The notes below the pieces were generated by a model. That model did no database searches, had not been told where the DNA came from, and saw only the letters and a list, made by a program, of their open reading frames with translations. DNA of 64,000 nt from assembly GCF_000026365.1 (NCBI RefSeq), contig NC_012996.1, forward strand, positions 372,001-436,000, in the 5' to 3' direction. Of the stretch, positions 58,373 through 64,000 are shown in pieces. Both the position numbers and the translations under genes were made by a program. The stretch is from Zygosaccharomyces rouxii (lineage: Eukaryota > Ascomycota > Saccharomycetes > Saccharomycetales > Saccharomycetaceae). Each line of letters opens with the position of its first letter. The first letter of the stretch is position 1.

Positions 58373-59887
58373 TCATATATGCGAAAAGTATGCTTCGAAG
58401 CCCTTACCAATTCTGTGGCACGCTTCCACGATTTGCTGATCATCATTAGCATAGGCAATGGTGATTCTCACAAAATCGCAAGTATCCTTGGAGGCTTTCA
58501 CGTCGACTGCCATTCTATAACCAAGCACCACTTGAACGCCAGTCTTCAGCAGTGTTTGGTTTAATTTATCCATCTTTTCAATGATGAGGTCATAATGGTC
58601 AGGTCTAGACAATTCATTTTGAGGCCAACATGGCTTTAAATCGATAAACATACCTGCCGATGGTTCCATAACCTGGTAAAGGCCCTTGCTGTAACCTTCA
58701 GTTTCATACAATGCCTTAAATGCAACGTTACGACGATGCGTATAATAGCCGGCAACCTTCATCGGCCATTCCATCCATCCGGTGACCATAGAATCCAGCG
58801 ATGGCTCGGATTCAGAACTGTACTTTTTACCCATCTCTTTAACCACCCCATAAACCAGTGCTTGAGATACACCACTAGGGGCTCTGGTGGTAACCTCACT
58901 CATGTTGAAAATACGTTCTATTAGAAATTCATTAGCAACCACAAAGCTTAATCTTAAACCTGGCGCATACAATTTGGAGAAAGTCTCTAATCTAATCACT
59001 CTTGCATCTGTATCAATTGTCAAAAAACTCTTGACCAAATAGTCATCAACATATTTTTGAACAGTCAACGACTTATCATCCCAGTAAGCGTTATTCATTG
59101 GTTCCTTAGGGTTATATGGTGGGAAGAATAAGTATCCGTATGGGTCATCCTCCACTATTAGGAAATCGTGCTTTTGAGCAATTTCATAGATACGTCTTCT
59201 CTTGGTAGGTGACAATGTCATACCGGTTGGATTTTGACCTGTGGCCACAGTATACAATGCCTTGGGTTTGTTTAAATGCTTGTAAGGACCAACTGACCAA
59301 TTGTCTAGCAAATCAGCCAACCGATCCACATCAATACCTTGCTGTTCAGGATCTGCTGATAACTGCATCTTAACAGGAACAACACTGGCGCCTTGTAGTT
59401 TGATATTAGAGATCACCGGTGAAAATGTGAATTCTTCCAGCATAACGGTACTATCTTCATCACATAAAACTTCAAATACTTTGTACATGGCGTCACTAGA
59501 TCCGTTTGCCATGCATACGTTCCAACCTCCATAAGCCGGAGGATTGATACGTTCAATCATTTTTTTGGCAAAAGACACTAGCGGGCCCATGCCCTCAGTG
59601 TTTGTATATTGTAATGACATTGATAGTGGCATGTCTTTAGGTTCCTGCTTATCCATATGGACCTTTAATCCGTTCTTACCATGATTCTTCTCGAATGGGT
59701 GACTCACAACATGTAAATCAATTGAGTCAATTGGAAAAAACCCAGCATTGGGCATACCACCAGCTAATTCAATGACTCCAGGTCCAGGTGGATTATCCCA
59801 AAATTTTACCAATTCCTTGGCAGCATCTCTTCTAGAAAGAAAAGAGGTGTATCTACTCTTCAAAGTCCCAAAATCAAATTGTGTCAT
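58373..59887 (-). CDS. ARO9: Aromatic aminotransferase II Aro9
   Basis: Aro9 transaminates Phe, Tyr and Trp in the Ehrlich pathway. The ATG at 59885-59887 gives MTQFDFGTLKSRYTSFLSRRDAAKEL, 504 aa (S. cerevisiae 513); the upstream TTG is excluded. Fold-type-I PLP enzyme: ELAGGMPNAGFFP, YTVATGQNPTGM, VEDDPYGYLFFPPYNP, then the PLP-binding lysine in RLETFSKLYAPGLRLSF near residue 303, and APSGVSQALVYG. Choice of Aro9 over Aro8 rests on synteny (YHR137W, next to YHR138C). It is divergent from SPL2. Confidence 0.9.
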   Translation of the reverse strand: MTQFDFGTLKSRYTSFLSRRDAAKELVKFWDNPPGPGVIELAGGMPNAGFFPIDSIDLHVVSHPFEKNHGKNGLKVHMDKQEPKDMPLSMSLQYTNTEGMGPLVSFAKKMIERINPPAYGGWNVCMANGSSDAMYKVFEVLCDEDSTVMLEEFTFSPVISNIKLQGASVVPVKMQLSADPEQQGIDVDRLADLLDNWSVGPYKHLNKPKALYTVATGQNPTGMTLSPTKRRRIYEIAQKHDFLIVEDDPYGYLFFPPYNPKEPMNNAYWDDKSLTVQKYVDDYLVKSFLTIDTDARVIRLETFSKLYAPGLRLSFVVANEFLIERIFNMSEVTTRAPSGVSQALVYGVVKEMGKKYSSESEPSLDSMVTGWMEWPMKVAGYYTHRRNVAFKALYETEGYSKGLYQVMEPSAGMFIDLKPCWPQNELSRPDHYDLIIEKMDKLNQTLLKTGVQVVLGYRMAVDVKASKDTCDFVRITIAYANDDQQIVEACHRIGKGFEAYFSHI

Positions 59888-60801
59888 ATTAACTACTACG
59901 ATGCTGTACAATTTGTTTCCAACAATACGCGCAACCTCAGCGACAACGGTTACTTGTCCAACTTCCTTCCTCTTTTATATACCCCTAGATGTGTCAAATA
60001 ACAGACGGCACTAAAACCGTAGCTCGGAAGTAAAATCGTAGAACTGCACGAGAATACTACCATTCAACCGTGTTTGAAAGATTACTTGCAAACCTATTGA
60101 ACGGCTAACATACTTTAACAGCATCCCGAGCCGGTTGCAACACAAATTGACAGCCTCACTCCTCAGTAATTTTTTACTGCAATTGAAAAGAGAGATAAGG
60201 TCGCTGTCAATATACTATAGGGTAATCCGAAGAAAATTGGCGACTGCAAAAGAACGAAACCCGGTGCGTTTTATACATTGAATATTCGTATGCTCGAGAA
60301 CTCCGAAGCACATTAGAATCCTTGAATGCAACAACTAGCACTATTACTATTTACTAGCTGCATCTGAAATATGAAATATGTGATGAGGCCGTTACAGGTG
60401 CTACAGCCGCGCGTGCCCCACGGAAGCTTGAGAAAGCTTCCAAACATGTGCTGAATATTCTATAAAGACAATATTGCTCCAAGACAATAATCCAATATAA
60501 TATAAGTATATATGTGACTTGACTACCCACGTTCTTGAAATATGGGTCCTTTTATATGCACGTGCCGCTAAATTACTAACAACGACACACTGTCGTTGAT
60601 TAATCACTAGGGACCTACAAGGTTCAGCCATGTGGGTAGAAAATCAAATAATACTAAAGTGCAATATTAGTGTAACAATTATATGCCCATGTTGATATAC
60701 TATCAAACATCCTGCATCAGAGCGTTTCAAAATTTAATATAAATTGGTAGCTACAACTGAGCTTGAGATCTAAATGATTTTATCGTCTTTCATCACCACC
60801 G
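59888..60801. promoter_or_regulatory. ARO9-SPL2 divergent promoter
   Basis: A 914-base spacer. On the ARO9 side a GATAAG (60194-60199) and several CCG triplets are visible (Aro80 binds CCG-type repeats, but no clear consensus was seen). On the SPL2 side lie CACGTG (60559-60564), TATAAA (60738-60743) and an upstream ATG at 60774. Otherwise no RNA gene. Confidence 0.5.
60559..60564. promoter_or_regulatory. CACGTG (Pho4-type) site before SPL2
   Basis: CACGTG is the high-affinity Pho4 core. It lies 238 bases before the SPL2 ATG, and S. cerevisiae SPL2 is a Pho4-induced phosphate-response gene, so the site fits. Cbf1 binds the same core. Confidence 0.6.
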
Positions 60802-60815
60802 ATGAGCGCCCTTGA
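60774..60815 (+). other. 13-codon upstream ORF overlapping the SPL2 start
   Basis: An ATG at 60774, 31 bases after the TATAAA, opens a frame of 13 codons ending in TGA at 60815, past the SPL2 ATG (60802) in another phase. If transcription starts 5' of 60774 it would limit SPL2 translation. Confidence 0.5.
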
Positions 60816-61110
60816 AGACGATCTTCTGTTCCAGTTTTCCCCACAGGTACCTGGCATTTCATACAGGGAGGCAAGCAGCGGTAGTCAATGTATGCCTTAC
60901 ACAGTCCCCACAATGACAGCCGATGCTCTCAAGGTTCCACCACCAAGAATCCCACAACCTAGCGAGGTTCGTGATCAAAGGCAATTTAAACTTCACGAAT
61001 TAATAGAACAACGGAAAAAACTAGAGGAAATGACAAATAAGTACTGGCTCAGAGACGGTGAAATTAGTGAAAGTATGTTTGAAAGTTCAAGTGACGAAGA
61101 AGACGCCTAG
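60802..61110 (+). CDS. SPL2: Spl2-like phosphate-response regulator
   Basis: Spl2 is a small inhibitor that represses low-affinity phosphate uptake (via Pho90) in low phosphate. The 102-residue product (S. cerevisiae 148) shares mainly the C-terminus: a Trp followed by acidic residues, an Ile-x-Glu pair and the final FESSSDEEDA (S. cerevisiae FEDSSDEEQS). The middle is a short charged helix (KLHELIEQRKKLEEMTNKYW). The N-terminus does not obviously match. Synteny (YHR136C next to ARO9) and the CACGTG promoter site support it. Its stop codon shares bases with the AAH1 stop. Confidence 0.75.
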   Translation: MSALEDDLLFQFSPQVPGISYREASSGSQCMPYTVPTMTADALKVPPPRIPQPSEVRDQRQFKLHELIEQRKKLEEMTNKYWLRDGEISESMFESSSDEEDA

Positions 61111-62156
61111 TTCAAAGGGTAGTATTTAGCAACGACTTGATCTAATCTGCTCAACAATTCATTCTTCCTCTTTGCATCACACCAAGAACCCTCGATGGAA
61201 TTACGACAAATTGTTGACCAAACCTTGTGGTCCCAATGAGGGAATTCTTCAGCAACTTTATAGTAGTTGTCTAATATGTAGCCACCAAAATACGCAGGAT
61301 CGTCAGAATTTAATGAAAATGGTACATTAGCATCCAATAATTTCTGCAGCGGAATTTGACTTACACGGGAAACTACCTGTAATTTAACGTTGGATAACGG
61401 ACACACGGTAAGCATAATTTTTTCTTGTGCCAATCTTTGCATCAACTCTTCGTCGTGAACACTATTAACACCATGGTCGATTCTGGACACTTGCAAAAGA
61501 TCCAAAGAGTTGCTAACGTATTTAGCAGGTCCTTCTTCACCGGCGTGTGCGGTAAGTTGTATTTCTGGATTAATTGATCTTGCCTTCTCATAACACTCAA
61601 CAAACAATTCGGGTGGGAAAGGCCTTTCGGCAGAATCTAATCCAATACCGTGAATGGTACCATTTGAGATCAATTTGTTAGCATCCTCTATGGTCTGCAG
61701 ACATTCTTGAGGGTCCATGTGTCTGAGAAGGCACATGATCAACTTTGAAGTAATACCCAATTCCCTCTCAGCTCTTTGGCATGCAGTTTCAAATCCTCGA
61801 GTAACAACTTCAATTGGTATACCTCTGGTGGTGTGAGATTGAGGATCGTAAAACACTTCGGCATGAACTAAACCCTGCGAATGGACTTTTTGGAAATATG
61901 CCCATGCTAAGTCGTGGAAATCTTGTTCGTCGATAAGAACGCTAGTACCAATATAGTAGTAGTCCAAGAAGTCTTGTAGATCTTTGAACTGACCGTATCT
62001 AGTCTCTAATTCAGCTACGGTCTGTGGGAATTCTTGTGGCAAGGTTATACCGTTACGTTTAGCTAGCGGGAAAAGAAGGTCGGGTTCTAGAGTACCTTCT
62101 AGATGCAAATGATGCTCACATTTGGGCAGTTCTTTCAAAAAGTCTTGCGAAACCAT
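61107..62156 (-). CDS. AAH1: Adenine deaminase Aah1
   Basis: Aah1 converts adenine to hypoxanthine in purine salvage; it is strongly down-regulated on entry to quiescence. The 349-residue product (S. cerevisiae 347) has metal ligands HHLHLEGT (about residues 15-22), the HAGEE block near 203, and SLNSDDPAYFG near 280, with RIDHGV between. It is convergent with SPL2, whose stop overlaps its own in CTAG (61107-61110). Two PAC-type blocks flank an RRPE upstream. It matches YNL141W. Confidence 0.95.
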   Translation of the reverse strand: MVSQDFLKELPKCEHHLHLEGTLEPDLLFPLAKRNGITLPQEFPQTVAELETRYGQFKDLQDFLDYYYIGTSVLIDEQDFHDLAWAYFQKVHSQGLVHAEVFYDPQSHTTRGIPIEVVTRGFETACQRAERELGITSKLIMCLLRHMDPQECLQTIEDANKLISNGTIHGIGLDSAERPFPPELFVECYEKARSINPEIQLTAHAGEEGPAKYVSNSLDLLQVSRIDHGVNSVHDEELMQRLAQEKIMLTVCPLSNVKLQVVSRVSQIPLQKLLDANVPFSLNSDDPAYFGGYILDNYYKVAEEFPHWDHKVWSTICRNSIEGSWCDAKRKNELLSRLDQVVAKYYPLN

Positions 62157-62198
62157 CTTTGATGAGTTCTAAAGAGAGGATTAGATTGCATGCAAAGA

Positions 62199-62269
62199 GA
62201 TGAGATGAGATGAGATGAATTTTTCAGCTGTTTATATGTGAAAAATTTCACATTCACGGCGATGAGATG
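62199..62269. promoter_or_regulatory. Tandem PAC repeats, RRPE and PAC before AAH1
   Basis: Four GATGAG-type copies (62199-62219), the palindromic RRPE TGAAAAATTTCA (62239-62250) and a perfect GCGATGAGATG PAC (62259-62269) lie 43-113 bases before the AAH1 ATG. The density equals that of ribosome-biogenesis promoters. Confidence 0.75.
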
Positions 62270-63656
62270 TGCGCGCCAAAGAACCCGACCGGGATTCGAG
62301 AGAAAAAATCGAACACGAAGCATTTGAACCGACAAGTTATGGGTTACAGGTGGTGGATCTCGACTAAGTGGCAATGGTCAATGACCTGATTATCCACAGA
62401 ATGTGTCAGTTCCTTGCATGCCATGAGGAAGAGAAAACTCCGGGCCCCTTTCCCCGCCAAAAAAAGAAAAGCTAAGAAAAAGAAAAAAGAAAAGAAAAAA
62501 GCAAATCGATTCTACGACGAAAACCAGTTAGATTTGACAACACAGGTTTACCAACTGTACTACATGTCTGTTTACGAGAATTATATATACTAAACGATAC
62601 CATCTCTACAGCGCTGCCATGACAACAGCTCGAGAACATCCGAAATTAGATCGTAACGAACCCGTATTGGGTAGTTCCCTGAGATGCTAATTAAAGACGG
62701 AAGATCAACGATTTCCTATTCCAAATATATCATCGTTTAGCGCTCTTGACATCCGAACCACCTACAAGCAGTGTACTGACAAGACCAAAATTATCAACCG
62801 CCCAGATCACGTGAGAACGGAAACCGCAATCGACCCTTTGAAAGCCCACAGGGAGTACAACTACGATGTCAGCGGTAAAACTAAATACCAAGTGCATCGA
62901 ATGTCCATCTCTTAAGACAAGAAATAAGGAGAATACTGAGCTCACACACTACACGTGACCTTAAACACACGTGCTTTAAGCGTGAAGCACTCACTACGCA
63001 CGGCTGGGGTTAACCCGCCCCACCGTGCCGGGTAACAAGATGTATTCATTTTCCCTTTTCACCGTTTCCCGTAACAAAAAAAAAAAAAGAAAAAGAAAAA
63101 AAAAATTCCAAAAAATCGCTTGGTCTTTGTTCACATGAGGAGAGGCTCTTGGGTTGATCAACAATCCAACGTAGCGTTAGCTTCTAAACAACATATTTAG
63201 TAGAAACAACCAAAGGTAAAAAGAAAGTCTAAGGAGGATTATCTAACTTGTTCTTTAACAGGCATCTTTTCTTTCTATTTGGAGTGTACCTGTACTGTGA
63301 TTTCATTTCTGCATTTCTCAGTTTCTTTCGAAGAGCCGTCACTAAAACTCTAAACACTCCTCTTTTCAATTCAAGCTATAAACCATAGAGCCTTTTATTC
63401 TTTTTTTGATAAAAAGAGTAATAGATAATATAAGAATAGTGACTGCCGCTCTTTGGTTGTTTATGGAGAATAAGACTGGGTAGATCTGGTGGTCTGGTCT
63501 GGTGGCAGGGGTAGAGAAATCTCAGATCTGCAACGGTTTATACTTTTTTCAAAAGAAAGAACAAAAAAGGAAAGAATACAAGACTTTTTCATTTATTTAT
63601 TTGAATTTGTTCTGATTTATTTTTTTTCCATTTCTATTTTATTATTTCATTTCATA
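62270..63656. promoter_or_regulatory. Long YCK promoter region
   Basis: About 1.4 kb with three CACGTG cores (62808-62813, 62952-62957, 62968-62973) and purine-rich A/G tracts (62458-62500 and 63077-63105). T-rich stretches follow up to the YCK ATG at 63657. An ATCACGTG at 62806 resembles a centromere CDEI, but no CDEIII follows. No RNA gene was recognised. Confidence 0.45.
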
Positions 63657-64000
63657 ATGACAACTGCGGCCAACACTGCAATGGCAGTTAATCATTTGAC
63701 AAATACTGGAAATCTAAACAGGATGTCCAACGTTAATTCAGCTGCCAATATCAATATGGTTAATGGTATTGGTGGTTCTAATAGTAACCATGCAGCAGGT
63801 TTAAATGCGACAGGAGCTGCGGGAGGAGGAACAGGTGGTTTAGCGACGAATGGAACCACGGCAGTAGCAGGAGGAGGAACTAATTCATCGGCAAGGGATG
63901 ATTCTACGATTGTGGGGTTACACTATAAGATTGGGAAAAAGATAGGAGAAGGTTCATTCGGTGTTCTTTTTGAAGGTACCAATATGATTAACGGTGTTCC
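63657..64000 (+). CDS. YCK2: Casein kinase I Yck1/Yck2 (5' part, cut by window end)
   Basis: Yck1/Yck2 are plasma-membrane casein kinases in glucose sensing and morphogenesis. The visible 114 residues from the ATG at 63657 start with an Ala/Asn/Gly-rich disordered leader. From residue 80 comes the perfect family block ARDDSTIVGLHYKIGKKIGEGSFGVLFEG, containing the glycine loop. The remainder, including the C-terminal palmitoylated cysteines, is outside. The gene stands for both YNL154C and YHR135C; the symbol is a choice between paralogs. Confidence 0.9.
   Translation, partial: MTTAANTAMAVNHLTNTGNLNRMSNVNSAANINMVNGIGGSNSNHAAGLNATGAAGGGTGGLATNGTTAVAGGGTNSSARDDSTIVGLHYKIGKKIGEGSFGVLFEGTNMINGV

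Overview
The window is budding-yeast nuclear DNA (Saccharomycetaceae). Genes are dense and almost intron-free, translate with the standard code, and nearly all match a Saccharomyces cerevisiae protein closely over full length. Gene names are my recognition of these families from the translated sequence; no search was run. The window holds 31 protein genes (one cut by the right edge), two tRNA genes and one spliced gene (RPL42). No transposon, LTR, rRNA, CRISPR or centromere was recognised.

The gene order points to a lineage that never had the whole-genome duplication of S. cerevisiae. From 1 to 15.1 kb, orthologs from two S. cerevisiae sister regions are interleaved: GAL80, AIM32, RSE1, GSF2, PRP39 (chr XIII, YML04x-051) with HIT1, KCH1/PRM6, BFA1 (chr X, YJR053-055). 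From 15.2 kb to the end a second interleaved pair appears: NOP13, APC1, PSD1, FMP41, SKO1, BNI5, a YNL165W-like gene, IBD2, EFL1, RPL42, CBK1, MEP2, GIM3, AAH1 (chr XIV) with DCD1, RPC10, DSE2, CHS7, a YHR140W-like gene, YHR138C, ARO9, SPL2 (chr VIII). MDG1/CRP1, YGP1/SPS100 and YCK1/YCK2 are single genes standing for duplicated pairs. A Zygosaccharomyces/Torulaspora-type yeast is my best guess from the high similarity to S. cerevisiae, but genus is inference.

Layout: 0-3 kb galactose repressor, snoRNP assembly factor and mitochondrial Fe-S protein; 3-15 kb splicing (RSE1, PRP39), secretion/transport (GSF2, KCH1) and mitotic exit (BFA1); 15-22 kb nucleolar NOP13 and a greatly enlarged MDG1/CRP1; 22-31 kb APC1, PSD1, DCD1, FMP41; 32-41.7 kb SKO1, RPC10, BNI5, a conserved unknown, DSE2, IBD2; 42-48 kb EFL1, a small zinc-ribbon-like protein, CHS7, RPL42; 48-55 kb CBK1, a FAR-17a/AIG1-like membrane protein and a YGP1-type glycoprotein; 55-64 kb MEP2, YHR138C, GIM3, ARO9, SPL2, AAH1, YCK.

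Functional threads: ribosome production (HIT1, NOP13, RPC10, EFL1, RPL42), several with PAC/RRPE promoter motifs; mitotic exit, septum and daughter-cell programme (BFA1, IBD2, BNI5, CBK1, DSE2, CHS7); nitrogen and nutrient response (MEP2, ARO9, AAH1, SPL2, YGP1), with GATA, STRE and CACGTG promoter motifs. Several reading frames open upstream at TTG; for those the start given here is the first ATG that fits the family.

I see no new multi-gene system. The most useful leads are the open frame overlapping the APC1 start, the PAC/RRPE modules including one at AAH1, the tandem TTAGGGT (Tbf1-like) pair between PSD1 and DCD1, the GC-rich island and 69-nt intron at RPL42, and the coding minisatellites in the DSE2- and YGP1-type genes.
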